A stretch of 64,000 nucleotides of DNA. It comes from Lewinella sp. W8 (lineage in GTDB: Bacteria; Bacteroidota; Bacteroidia; Chitinophagales; Saprospiraceae). The stretch lies in NCBI RefSeq assembly GCF_004375085.3, contig NZ_SNAQ03000019.1, forward strand, positions 62,001 to 126,000. The letters are read 5' to 3'. Under the pieces are notes generated by a model, which searched no databases, was not told the DNA's origin, and saw only the letters and a program-made list of their open reading frames with translations. Made by a program: the position numbers and the translations under genes. How positions within the stretch are numbered: the first letter of the stretch is position 1; every line of letters starts with the position of its first letter. Below are positions 21,998 to 30,945 of the stretch, piece after piece.

Positions 21998-23529
21998 TGA
22001 AAATCACCGACCATATTTATTTTGCCGTTGGTTCCCGCGTAAGCACCAAGAAGCAGGACGCCGGAATATCCATTGAGTCCCAAGACAAGGGAGTCGAAGG
22101 GCATATCCTGAAGAGCAACCCGAAGGCGCAAATCCTTTTCAATTTCGCAGCAGCGGAAAGCGGATGGAAGGCGAACCGGGCCAACATTCAAAAAGCGTAC
22201 GACGAGCTCAGGAGACACAATCAGAGCAACCCCTCGAAGGCGGTGACGTGCTTTGTGTTCCTGCAAGCGGACCGCTACATCCGTAACCTCCTCAACGGTG
22301 CTTCCTGGATAGAGAAATTCCAGCAAATAGGGGTTTACATCAACATTGTGGAACGTTGGGTCGATTGGGACGATACAATGTCCGTTTCCATGTTCATGCT
22401 TGACCTCGCCCGGGCGGAGGAGTATTCAAAGAAGAACTCTCAGAACATCAAACGGTGCTACACCCAACGGGTAGAAGTAGGCATCCTTCCCGTCCCCAAG
22501 CTCCCCCGGATTTACGTTCGGGAATGGATCACCAGGACGCCAAAGAACTACCGCATCCTGAAGGGCCCCGCTTGGGAGCCGTTCGTCAAGTTCAAAGACT
22601 ACGTCCTTGCCGGGATCAACATGAAAGCAGCTTGGCGACGTGCCGGCGGCAAAGAAGCACTCGGGAGCTACGACTCAGCAATCCAACTGATTGAAAACCC
22701 AATGGCCTGGGGAATGTACCGGGGCTACCCCTTCGACGCTCCGGCCCCCATGACTCCGGAGGAGGGGAGGAAGATTGCCCGAATGAGGTCAGCAAAGCAA
22801 GCCAAGACAGCCAAAAGCAGAAAGAAGCAAGACGCTTTCATGGCCCCGGTATGCGCCTGTCCGCATTGCTCCTCCAGGCTTACCCTATCCGTTCCCAACG
22901 AGAACACCCGCCGCAAGCCGAAGAAGTATTTGATCTGTGGCAAGTTCACTCCGCGGCACTACCGGATAGACGCCGATAAGCTCAACAAGGACGCCCTTGA
23001 GTTGATCCAACAGCTAACATTGTCCGGAAGAGCCTCGCAGCGGCTCGGGAAGAAAGCAGAGGAGCGGAGCCGGATTCTCCGGGCCAATACTGAAATAGAG
23101 GTGAAAAACCTTCGGGCGGAAGCTAAGAAGGCCAACGAAGCCCGCCAGAACATTGCTTGGTTGCTGGCGACGGGTGCCGTCTCCGTCGAGGACCGGGACG
23201 CCGTTATCGCCCGGTGCGACGAAATCAGCGACAGATTGGCCGACGCGGAAGCACGGCTCAAAAATCACGGCAAGATACTGGAGTCCGTTCTTCAAGGCCT
23301 CAACAACCTGGGGGCGATCTTCCGGGAGGAGCCCCGCAGGGATATGCTCACCGATTTTCTGCTTATGGCCTTCCCCGACGGCTTGATTTACGACCAAAAA
23401 TTAGGTATCTTTCGAACAACTACACTTAACTCGGCATTGACCGTAACTACCGATCTATCAAGCAGTTGCACCAAACTAAAAACCCGGCTACCCACTATTA
23501 AAGCGAGTAACCGGGTAATGAGCGGATGA
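21997..23529 (+). CDS. Large serine recombinase (integrase)
   Basis: A 510-residue protein with GTG start. The resolvase domain opens with GSRVSTKKQD, where Ser16 is the catalytic nucleophile and Arg14 its partner, and DRYIRN corresponds to the later active-site arginines. A recombinase domain follows. Next comes a zinc ribbon (CPHC near 290, with later C and H), then a coiled coil near 350-430, as in large serine integrases. It should cut at att sites. The last codons lie in the tRNA-Gly 3' end, and the stop TGA is within tRNA sequence. The tRNA terminator also lies inside its 3' end. Confidence 0.9.
   Translation: MKITDHIYFAVGSRVSTKKQDAGISIESQDKGVEGHILKSNPKAQILFNFAAAESGWKANRANIQKAYDELRRHNQSNPSKAVTCFVFLQADRYIRNLLNGASWIEKFQQIGVYINIVERWVDWDDTMSVSMFMLDLARAEEYSKKNSQNIKRCYTQRVEVGILPVPKLPRIYVREWITRTPKNYRILKGPAWEPFVKFKDYVLAGINMKAAWRRAGGKEALGSYDSAIQLIENPMAWGMYRGYPFDAPAPMTPEEGRKIARMRSAKQAKTAKSRKKQDAFMAPVCACPHCSSRLTLSVPNENTRRKPKKYLICGKFTPRHYRIDADKLNKDALELIQQLTLSGRASQRLGKKAEERSRILRANTEIEVKNLRAEAKKANEARQNIAWLLATGAVSVEDRDAVIARCDEISDRLADAEARLKNHGKILESVLQGLNNLGAIFREEPRRDMLTDFLLMAFPDGLIYDQKLGIFRTTTLNSALTVTTDLSSSCTKLKTRLPTIKASNRVMSG
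23483..23515 (-). terminator. Terminator of tRNA-Gly inside the recombinase gene
   Basis: Minus-strand stem CCCGG-TTAC-type with GTAG-CCGGG (8 pairs, one bulge each side), then TTTTTAG (23482-23476). It lies just beyond the 3' end of the tRNA and antisense within the recombinase coding region. Confidence 0.65.
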
Positions 23530-23593
23530 CCAGGTTCGAACCGGCGACCTCAACCTTGGCAAGGTTGCGCTCTACCAACTGAGCTACATCCGC
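23521..23593 (-). tRNA. tRNA-Gly (anticodon GCC)
   Basis: The minus strand gives a canonical cloverleaf: acceptor GCGGATG/CATCCGC (7 bp), D-arm AGCTCAGTTGGTAGAGC, anticodon arm CAACC-TTGCCAA-GGTTG with GCC, T-arm with TTCGAAC, discriminator T, no encoded CCA. It is the insertion target of the element: its 3' end is shared with the recombinase stop codon. Confidence 0.95.
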
Positions 23594-23634
23594 GTCTGCT
23601 GGCTGCTCAGCCATACTTCCTTCCGAAAGCGGTG

Positions 23635-23642
23635 CAAATATA
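23635..23642 (-). promoter_or_regulatory. -7 element of tRNA-Gly
   Basis: Minus-strand TATATTTG, a full match to TAnnTTTG, lies 42 nt upstream of the mature 5' end. No clear -33 TTTG at 19-21 nt. Confidence 0.45.
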
Positions 23643-23819
23643 GGGGTGTCAAAAAGACCCTTGCAAGTAAAACGCGTTGAAAACGGAAAAAAGTTGCCTT
23701 CGTCCCCAGCAAATTCCTGATTTTCAGGAACATGTCCCCGAAAAAAAAATTTGCGCTAAAAGCAAGTATTTCGCTCCCGATTGTGGCGTGCCCCTTAGGT
23801 ACGGATTTGCCCGCTGGTG

Positions 23820-23827
23820 TAGTTTTG
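23820..23827 (+). promoter_or_regulatory. -7 element four bases before the GT39-like gene
   Basis: TAGTTTTG, full match, ends 4 nt before ATG 23832. With the usual spacing to the start site, transcription would begin at about the ATG, giving a leaderless mRNA. Confidence 0.45.
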
Positions 23828-23831
23828 TGCC

Positions 23832-25232
23832 ATGACGGGCAAACAGTGGAAACCTTGGTCTTTATGGATACTCCTCTTCCTCGGGGGCAGTTTGTGGGTC
23901 CTGGCCTGGTGGTCTTCCCCTGCCCTGTTCATTGACGAGGCCAACGTGGCCCGCAACGTTTTTGACCGGTCCTTCGGCGGCCTGTTTTCCCCCCAGGATT
24001 ACGGCACCTACGCTCCCCCACTCTACCTCGTCCTGACCAAGCTCTGCGGAGAAATTTTCGGCTACGGGGAACGGGCCCTCCGCCTCCCGGCACTGCTGGG
24101 CGGAATGCTCGCCGTAATCGGATTGCTGAGCGCTGGTCGTCATCTGCGGCTAGGATGGTGGCGCCTCCTGCTGCTGGCCTTCCTCTTCGTCAACCCCACC
24201 ACCCTGCGCTACGTCAACGAAATCAAGCCCTACGCCCTGGACCTGGGCATCTCCGCCCTGCTGCTCGCCAGAGCCCTACGGAGTTTACGCCCCGGCTGGT
24301 CCTGGGCCCTGTGGGGCTGTTTGGCCATCTGGACTTCACTGCCCGCCATCTTTCTGCTGGCGGCCATCGGCCTGACGGGATTACTCTGCACCCGCGGTAA
24401 CGCCCGCCTCAAATGGTTCCCCGTAGGCTTCCTCTGGCTCCTGGCCTTTGCGCTGCTCTATTTTCTGGTCCTCCAGCCCTCGGTGGGTGACCCGGAGCTC
24501 AACAAATACCATCAGGCGTATTTCTTTAACGTTTCCCCCGGCAGTATTGAGGAATTCATCCGGACGCTGGTGCAGCTAAACAGCCCGATCAAGCTGGCTT
24601 TCGGGTTTACCGCACTGGCCATGTTCGGAGGGTGGGCCCTCTACCTCAGTGGCCTACTGCAAGATTTTGACGACCGCAAGTTGCTGTTTGCGCTGCCACT
24701 CCTGATCGTTCTGGCGGCCTCCTCGGTAAAGCTCTATAGCCTCATTCCGCGGCTGCTCCTGTTCCTGCTGCCCCCACTCTGGTTGGCCGCCACCATCGGG
24801 GCCAGAAGCATCACCGACAACCTGCCGGGCAAATACTGGCGGTACGCAATGATCGCGGGGCTCCTCCTGATACTGGGCAGCACCAACGTGGTGCGACACT
24901 ATCTCCACCCCCTGAAGTTTTCTGAATCCCGGATCATTTCCACCGATCTGCAGCCCGGTTTCCAGCCACTGTTGCACTACAGCACCCTACCTACCTACGA
25001 CTATTACCGGCGCATCCACCCCCGCAGCCGTGACCGGGAGGAACGGCCGGTCATCCAGAGCATCCGCGAGGCCGAACGGCCGGGGAAATACGTGCTCCTC
25101 TTTGATGTGCTGACCCAGCAAAACGTTCGGGAAAGTATGCGCCGGGACACGCTTTGGGCGACGGAGCGCGGGTGCAAAGTCGATTCCCGGATGCTGTTCC
25201 GCGGGGCCCAGATTTACCTCGACTGCCCCTAG
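23832..25232 (+). CDS. GT39-like membrane glycosyltransferase
   Basis: A 466-residue protein with many membrane segments. The first luminal loop has FIDEANVARNVFDRSF and YAPPLYLVLTKLCGEIFG, the D-E and P-P-L-Y pattern of ArnT/PMT-type (GT39, GT-C fold) lipid-linked sugar transferases. It should move a sugar from a polyprenyl carrier to an acceptor on the outer face of the inner membrane. The acceptor is unknown. It is convergent with pfkB-like (4-bp overlap). Confidence 0.75.
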   Translation: MTGKQWKPWSLWILLFLGGSLWVLAWWSSPALFIDEANVARNVFDRSFGGLFSPQDYGTYAPPLYLVLTKLCGEIFGYGERALRLPALLGGMLAVIGLLSAGRHLRLGWWRLLLLAFLFVNPTTLRYVNEIKPYALDLGISALLLARALRSLRPGWSWALWGCLAIWTSLPAIFLLAAIGLTGLLCTRGNARLKWFPVGFLWLLAFALLYFLVLQPSVGDPELNKYHQAYFFNVSPGSIEEFIRTLVQLNSPIKLAFGFTALAMFGGWALYLSGLLQDFDDRKLLFALPLLIVLAASSVKLYSLIPRLLLFLLPPLWLAATIGARSITDNLPGKYWRYAMIAGLLLILGSTNVVRHYLHPLKFSESRIISTDLQPGFQPLLHYSTLPTYDYYRRIHPRSRDREERPVIQSIREAERPGKYVLLFDVLTQQNVRESMRRDTLWATERGCKVDSRMLFRGAQIYLDCP

Positions 25233-26155
25233 TCCTCCATCAACTCGGTCAGATTCACGGTCCCCCGTACCGGTCCGAGGACGGTGAGCTTACGCTCCGC
25301 CATCCCCCGGCCCGCCTTCGCGCAGGATTCCCAGTCGTGCCCCGCCAGGTGAGCGGCCAGGAAGCCCGACCAAAAGGCATCTCCGGCGCCGGTCGTGTCG
25401 CGGACCTCCACCGGACGGACGGGCAGGTGAAACTGTCCGTCGTCGTGCACCACGTAGCTCCCGCCTTCCCCCATCGTCAGACAGACCACGTCCGCGCCTT
25501 GCTCCCTGATCCGTTGGGCGGCCACGAAGGGATCTTTGACTTCCTCCGCAAACAGGCGGGCGTAATCCACGTCGCTGAACTTGGCCAAACTGCCCGCCGG
25601 CGCCAGGTACCGCCGAAGGATTTCAAGGGCTTCCCGTCGATCCGGCCAAATTTTTCCGGCGTAGTTGAAGTCTATACTGACGCGCGCGCCGGCGGCGGCG
25701 GCCAAATCGGCCGCCCGCAGGATGGCGGAGCGGGCCGGCTCCCGGCTCAGCGCAAAGGCCGTCGTGTGGAAGACCCAGCACTGTTGGAAGTAGGCCGGGG
25801 GGAATTGGTCGTCGGTAATCATCCGGTCCGCAAGCCGGTAGGCTTCGAAATTGGATACCTCCCGGGATTTGGTAACCAGGATCAGTGTCGTCGGTTCCTC
25901 CGATCGCCCCAAATGGGTCACGTCCACGCCAAGGGAGGCTACTCCTTCCCGGAGCATTGCGCCGGCGTCGTCCTGCCCTACCGTAGCCACCAGACCCACC
26001 TTCCGTCCCAAACGGGCCAAGTTCATGGCCAGATTGGCCGGGCTTCCTCCGGCCAGCCGCTGGTAGCGATCCGCCGATCGAAAATCTTCAGCGTATTCCG
26101 TGCTGATCAGGTCCATTAGAAGTTCTCCGGCACAAATGATCTCGGGGGTAACCAT
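25229..26155 (-). CDS. PfkB family carbohydrate kinase
   Basis: A 308-residue protein. GGSPANLAMNLARLG is the ribokinase-family N-terminal signature and DTTGAGDAFWSGFLAA the C-terminal ATP/catalytic signature with the catalytic Asp. It phosphorylates a sugar; similarity and length suggest fructokinase or KDG kinase, but the sugar cannot be decided from sequence. Confidence 0.88.
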   Translation of the reverse strand: MVTPEIICAGELLMDLISTEYAEDFRSADRYQRLAGGSPANLAMNLARLGRKVGLVATVGQDDAGAMLREGVASLGVDVTHLGRSEEPTTLILVTKSREVSNFEAYRLADRMITDDQFPPAYFQQCWVFHTTAFALSREPARSAILRAADLAAAAGARVSIDFNYAGKIWPDRREALEILRRYLAPAGSLAKFSDVDYARLFAEEVKDPFVAAQRIREQGADVVCLTMGEGGSYVVHDDGQFHLPVRPVEVRDTTGAGDAFWSGFLAAHLAGHDWESCAKAGRGMAERKLTVLGPVRGTVNLTELMED

Positions 26156-26382
26156 ATAATTTTGACGTTTAGCGCAAGGGGGAAGATACTATCCAGGAGA
26201 AAACAAACGATTTCCCGGGCGAAATTTCAATTCAACTTGCGAGTGCCCGATCCTTAGGGCCCATATTTTGTTGGTACTTATTGACCGGAAACTCAACCAC
26301 CACCTTAATTTCCAGTTAACTGGCTGGAGCTACTTTTACGATCAGGAGTATTCCCCACCCGAAAAAACATAACTCGACACCC

Positions 26383-28056
26383 ATGCAAGCATCCCCGCAG
26401 CGACAGGCAAAAATCGACAGACTCCGCAACCACACCTTCGAACTGGTCATCATTGGAGGTGGCATCACCGGAGCCGGAGTTGCCCTGGATGCCGCCAGTC
26501 GCGGACTCGACGTACTGCTCATCGAGCGAAATGACTTTGCGTCGGGGACGAGTTCTAAATCCACCAAACTGATTCACGGTGGTCTCCGGTACCTGAAGAA
26601 TCTGGAGATCGGTCTCGTGCGGGAGGTCGGACAGGAAAGGGCCATCGTCCACGACCTTGCCCCCCACTTGGTTCGGCCGGAAAAAATGCTGCTCCCCCTC
26701 GTGGAGGGCGGCTCGCTGGGCAAAATGTCCACCAGCATGGCGCTGTGGGTCTATGACTTCCTGGCCGACGTGGAGGGAGACGACAAGCGCGTCATGCTCA
26801 GCAAGGAGGAAACCAAAGAAAGGGAACCCCTTTTGCGGGACGATATCCTGAAGGGAGGAGGGTTTTATGCGGAATATCGAACGGACGATGCCCGACTGAC
26901 CATCGAGAACGTGAAAACGGCCGAAAAACACGGCGCCACGGCCCTCAACTACGTGGAGGCCGTAGACTTCGGCTATAACGCCGAGGAGAAGATTGATGCC
27001 GTCGTCTGTCGCGATCGCTTTTCCGGAGAAGAAATTACCGTCCGGACCGAGCACGTCATCAGTTCGGCCGGCCCCTGGGTGGACGATCTGCGCAAAATCG
27101 ACAAGAGCATGAACGCCAAGCGGCTCTTCCTGTCCAAGGGCGTCCACATCGTCGTTGCTCGCGAACGCCTGCCCCTGAAGAACGCCGTGTACTTCGACGT
27201 ACCGGACGGCCGCATGCTCTTCGCCATTCCCCGTCTGCGGTCCACCTACATCGGCACTACCGACACCCCTTACGAGGGTGATCCCAACAAAATTCCTACC
27301 TACCTGGAAGACGTACAGTATCTGCTGGAGGGCGTCAATGGCATCTTCCCCACGGTCAACCTCACCGTCGCGGACGTAGAATCCAGTTGGGCCGGCGTAC
27401 GCCCCCTCATCTTTGAGGAGGGCAAATCAGCCGGGGAGATGTCGCGGAAGGACGAAATTTTCGAGTCCGATTCCGGCTTGCTGTCCATCGCCGGCGGTAA
27501 GCTTACTGGCTACCGTAAAATGGCGGAACGGGTCGTTGACCGCTTGGGCAAACAGCTGCGGGCCGGAGGCGAAGACCTGGCCAAAAACACCACCAAGGAC
27601 ATTACGCTCTCGGGAGGACCATTTAAAAATTACGCGGACGTACTGGCCTACGAAAAAGAGATTGCCCAACAGCTGGAGGAAGCCAGTCTCAGTCCGGATC
27701 GCGCCGCCTATTTGGTGGCCAACTACGGCAAGCAGACGCCAGAAATCATCGAGGCCGCCACAAAAAGAAGCGAAGGAACGGACGTTGGCCGCCTGGCCGC
27801 CGCGGAAGCCGCCTGGTGCATCGAGCGCGAGTTGGCCCTTTATCCCATCGACTGGGTGGAACGGCGTTCCGGCAGACTCTACTTTGATATGCCGAGTATC
27901 GCTCCCATTCTCGACGACGTACTGGCCGTCTTCGCCGAAGCCTACCAGTACGATGAGGAGGACCTGAACCGGGAGCGGGAACGGGTACTGGAAGCCATCC
28001 GCTGGGTGAGTGAGTTTGAGCCGGCACCCTCCTCCGTGGCCACCCCCGAACAGTAG
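26383..28056 (+). CDS. glpD: Glycerol-3-phosphate dehydrogenase
   Basis: A 557-residue FAD-dependent protein. The N-terminal VIIGGGITGAGVALDAASRG is the dinucleotide-binding fold, followed by SSKSTKLIHGGLRYLK. The long C-terminal domain is that of aerobic GlpD, oxidising glycerol-3-phosphate to dihydroxyacetone phosphate and feeding electrons to the quinone pool at the inner membrane. Neighbouring glycerol genes (glpK, glpF) are absent. Confidence 0.93.
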   Translation: MQASPQRQAKIDRLRNHTFELVIIGGGITGAGVALDAASRGLDVLLIERNDFASGTSSKSTKLIHGGLRYLKNLEIGLVREVGQERAIVHDLAPHLVRPEKMLLPLVEGGSLGKMSTSMALWVYDFLADVEGDDKRVMLSKEETKEREPLLRDDILKGGGFYAEYRTDDARLTIENVKTAEKHGATALNYVEAVDFGYNAEEKIDAVVCRDRFSGEEITVRTEHVISSAGPWVDDLRKIDKSMNAKRLFLSKGVHIVVARERLPLKNAVYFDVPDGRMLFAIPRLRSTYIGTTDTPYEGDPNKIPTYLEDVQYLLEGVNGIFPTVNLTVADVESSWAGVRPLIFEEGKSAGEMSRKDEIFESDSGLLSIAGGKLTGYRKMAERVVDRLGKQLRAGGEDLAKNTTKDITLSGGPFKNYADVLAYEKEIAQQLEEASLSPDRAAYLVANYGKQTPEIIEAATKRSEGTDVGRLAAAEAAWCIERELALYPIDWVERRSGRLYFDMPSIAPILDDVLAVFAEAYQYDEEDLNRERERVLEAIRWVSEFEPAPSSVATPEQ

Positions 28057-28355
28057 CCCTCCTTGCTGAGGCCCGACCCGAGGAATTATTTTTCCTTTCC
28101 CGGCGTAGTTCGGCACAAAGACGATGGTTTTTCCCGCCTATAATCACCTACCAATCAGGGGCTTCTCCCTATTTATGGGCCATTCCTCGCGGGGGTAAAT
28201 CCTATGCGTGGATACCCGCCAATGGCAAGTCCGGGTCCTTTCATCAAACCAATGTTCTGCCGGGCACGTTACAGAGCCGTACTTTTGCGGCCAATACCAC
28301 GCTCACTCTAACCCAGCCAGCAAAAGGTAACCTTTGCCATTCAGCAACCCCAAGT
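28057..28355. other. Intergenic, promoter of MCE gene only
   Basis: No gene. A -7-type TACTTTTG (28280-28287) lies 69 nt before the MCE start, and a second related TAACCTTTG is nearer. Nothing else seen. Confidence 0.5.
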
Positions 28356-29402
28356 ATGCGTTACGAAGTTAAAATTGGCATCCTCGCCATCGTTGCCATC
28401 GCCCTCTCTTTCTGGGGCTACAAATACATCGAAGGAAGCAACCTGCTTTCCCGTTCCCATATCTACTACGCCAACTACGACAACGTTGCGGGGCTGACCA
28501 TCGGCACTCCCGTACAGATCAGCGGAGTGACGGTAGGTGCCGTAAACGACATTCAACTGGACCAACAAAGCCGTTTGGTCAAGGTGTCCATGGACGTCAA
28601 CCGAAGCGTCAACGTTCCCAAGGGAACCGTGGCCTCGCTGGCGACCATCAGCCTGCTGGGCGAAAAGGCCATTGAACTGGAATACGAAAACCCCTGCTTC
28701 GGCAACGGAGATTGCGCCGAACCCGGCAGCCTGCTGATCGGGAACTCCAAAAGTATTCTGGCCTCCTTCACCGGCGGCGACGATGGAGAGAACCCCCTGG
28801 ATGGCCTGAAGGCCGAGATCGGCAGCACCCTCGACAGTCTGGAATACATGCTGTTCAGTAAGGAAAGTGACAACCCGATTGCCCGGTCCAGCCAGGACCT
28901 GGCCGCTACGATGGAAAACCTGAAATTCTCCACGGCCCGCCTCCAGCGCATTATGGACGCCAACGCCGGAGAGATCAACGCCACCATGGAAAACCTGGAA
29001 GCACTCACCGGAACCCTGGCCAGTAAACAGGAATCCATCGCCGGCATCATCGATAATGCCGAAGAACTCACCGGCTCCCTGAGTGAGGTAGACCTGGATA
29101 AAACCATGGCCGAGGTAAACGCCAGCATCACCCAACTCCGGGGTACCCTTCAGGAAGCGGATCAGGCCCTCAGCGGCGTGAGTGGCATCATGTCGGACGT
29201 ACAGTCCGGCAAAGGCACGCTCGGTAAATTACTTCAGGACGACGCCATCTACGACCGCCTCAACCGCGCCAGCATGGCCGCCGATACTCTCCTGACCGAT
29301 CTTCAGGAACGTCCCTACCGCTACATCCCCTTCAAAAGTCGGAAACGGGTGCTGAAATTCGACCGGAAAGACGCCGAGTTGGAAGAAGAACAGCAGCAGT
29401 AA
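28356..29402 (+). CDS. MlaD-family (MCE) lipid transport protein
   Basis: A 348-residue protein with one N-terminal membrane anchor and an MCE domain (YDNVAGLTIGTPVQISGVTVG, residues about 40-115). A long helical segment follows, typical of MCE proteins that bridge the periplasm. It should bind phospholipid between inner and outer membrane. The permease (MlaE) and ATPase (MlaF) genes are not next to it here. Overlaps no gene; the next begins 11 nt away. Confidence 0.85.
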   Translation: MRYEVKIGILAIVAIALSFWGYKYIEGSNLLSRSHIYYANYDNVAGLTIGTPVQISGVTVGAVNDIQLDQQSRLVKVSMDVNRSVNVPKGTVASLATISLLGEKAIELEYENPCFGNGDCAEPGSLLIGNSKSILASFTGGDDGENPLDGLKAEIGSTLDSLEYMLFSKESDNPIARSSQDLAATMENLKFSTARLQRIMDANAGEINATMENLEALTGTLASKQESIAGIIDNAEELTGSLSEVDLDKTMAEVNASITQLRGTLQEADQALSGVSGIMSDVQSGKGTLGKLLQDDAIYDRLNRASMAADTLLTDLQERPYRYIPFKSRKRVLKFDRKDAELEEEQQQ

Positions 29403-29412
29403 AGCACCATCT

Positions 29413-30945
29413 ATGTACATCCTCACCGCCCAGCAGCACCGCTCGCTTGACCAGGCGACCATCAGCAGGCATGGTATCAGCAGTGAGGACTTGATGGAAC
29501 GCGCCGCCACGGCATTTACGGAAGCCTTTATCCAGAGTTTGTCCGGGCGCCAGCCCACCATCATCATCGTCGCCGGATCGGGCAACAACGGTGGTGACGG
29601 TCTGGTCGCCGCCCGCCTTCTCCACCAACGGGGATATACCGTAAAAATCTATCTGGCGGAGATTTCTGCCCCCAGTCAGGACAATCTCGCCAACCAGGAA
29701 AAGGCTACCCGGGCGGGCTTGATCCTTCACCCCATCGAGGAAAACGGCCCCTTACCCAATTTCCCGAAGGATGCCATTCTCGTTGATGCACTCTTTGGCA
29801 CCGGCCTTTCGCGGCCCATCACGGGATACTGGGCCGAGCTTATCCACCACCTCAATCAGCTTCCCCTCCGACGGGTAGCGATTGATTTACCCAGCGGCCT
29901 GATGGCCGATGGCCCGAGCCAGGAGCCCATCTTCCGGGCGCACCACACCTTTACCCTCGGCTACCCCAAGCTTTGCCTGTACGCCCCCGCCAACACGGAC
30001 TACCTGGGCGACTGGAGCAGGGTTTCCTTCCAACTGGCGGACGATGCCGTGCCGGAAATCGTGGGGGAGGCCAACCAACCTACTCCCCGTCAAAGCACGG
30101 CGGCGGAGCTGGCTCCACTCCTGCGTCCCCGCCGGGCCAATGACCATAAGGGTACTTTCGGTCACGTCCTTCTGTACGCGGGCAGTTTCGGCAGCATGGG
30201 CGCGGCGGTCCTTACGGGCAGAGCCATCCTCAGAACCGGTGCGGGCCTCCTTACCTGCCACGTTCCCCGAAGTGGATACGAAATCATGCAGATCAGCTTC
30301 CCCGAAGCCATGTGTGAGGTGGACGCTCACCGCTACCACGCCACCGAGGTAGGCCCCCTGGATCGCTATACTACCCTCGCCATTGGTCCCGGTCTCGGTA
30401 CGGAAGCCCTGACGGAAGCAGCCTTCGGCAAACTCCTTACCCGCTACGACCGCCCAATTGTCGTGGATGCCGACGGATTAAACCTGCTGGCCAGGAACCC
30501 TTCCCTGATGGAACACCTTCCCGCTAACAGCATCCTGACGCCCCACCCCAAGGAGTTTGAACGGCTGTTCGGCCAAACGGACGATGACTTTGCCCGCTGG
30601 GAGCTTCAACGGGAAATGGCCCGGACGCATCAGGTCATTCTGCTGCTCAAGACGGGCTATACCAGCATTGCCCTCCCCGACGGGCGCCTCTATTTCAATC
30701 CCACCGGCAATCCGGGCATGGGAACGGCGGGCATGGGTGATGCCCTCACCGGAGTACTGGCGGGCCTGCTGGCCCAGGGGTATTCCCCCGAACAGGCGGC
30801 CCTCCTCGGGGTCTATTTGCACGGTCTGGCCGGCGACCTGGCCGCTAGCGAACTCGGACAGGAAAGCCTGCTGGCCGAAGACCTGATTAACTATCTTGGT
30901 CAGGCGTTCCGCGGCTTGCGGTCCGCCGATCCGACTACCCCATAA
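29413..30945 (+). CDS. nnr: Bifunctional NAD(P)HX epimerase/dehydratase
   Basis: A 510-residue protein. The N-terminal YjeF epimerase domain includes VVAGSGNNGGDGLVAARLL and DALFGTGLSRPI. The C-terminal ADP-dependent dehydratase (carbohydrate-kinase-like) has VLLYAGSFGSMGAAVLTGRAILRTGAGL and NPGMGTAGMGDALTGVLAGLLAQG. It repairs damaged NAD(P)H hydrates. Fused form is standard in bacteria. Convergent with the TRAP genes (11-bp overlap). Confidence 0.92.
   Translation: MYILTAQQHRSLDQATISRHGISSEDLMERAATAFTEAFIQSLSGRQPTIIIVAGSGNNGGDGLVAARLLHQRGYTVKIYLAEISAPSQDNLANQEKATRAGLILHPIEENGPLPNFPKDAILVDALFGTGLSRPITGYWAELIHHLNQLPLRRVAIDLPSGLMADGPSQEPIFRAHHTFTLGYPKLCLYAPANTDYLGDWSRVSFQLADDAVPEIVGEANQPTPRQSTAAELAPLLRPRRANDHKGTFGHVLLYAGSFGSMGAAVLTGRAILRTGAGLLTCHVPRSGYEIMQISFPEAMCEVDAHRYHATEVGPLDRYTTLAIGPGLGTEALTEAAFGKLLTRYDRPIVVDADGLNLLARNPSLMEHLPANSILTPHPKEFERLFGQTDDDFARWELQREMARTHQVILLLKTGYTSIALPDGRLYFNPTGNPGMGTAGMGDALTGVLAGLLAQGYSPEQAALLGVYLHGLAGDLAASELGQESLLAEDLINYLGQAFRGLRSADPTTP

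Larger units (their letters stand above)
1..23529. mobile_element. Integrated prophage-like element, right portion
   Basis: This is a block of tightly packed small genes on both strands. It has phage-type recombination (RecT and YqaJ exonuclease), replication (initiator and DnaB) and integration (large serine recombinase) genes, and its right end is at tRNA-Gly. It is visibly less GC-rich than the DNA beyond 23.6 kb. Genes are grouped in divergent blocks with shared promoter and operator architecture. The left end, capsid, portal and tail genes are not in the window, so I cannot say whether it is a complete phage or a phage-derived island. The right boundary is placed at the recombinase stop codon inside the tRNA. 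Confidence 0.85.
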
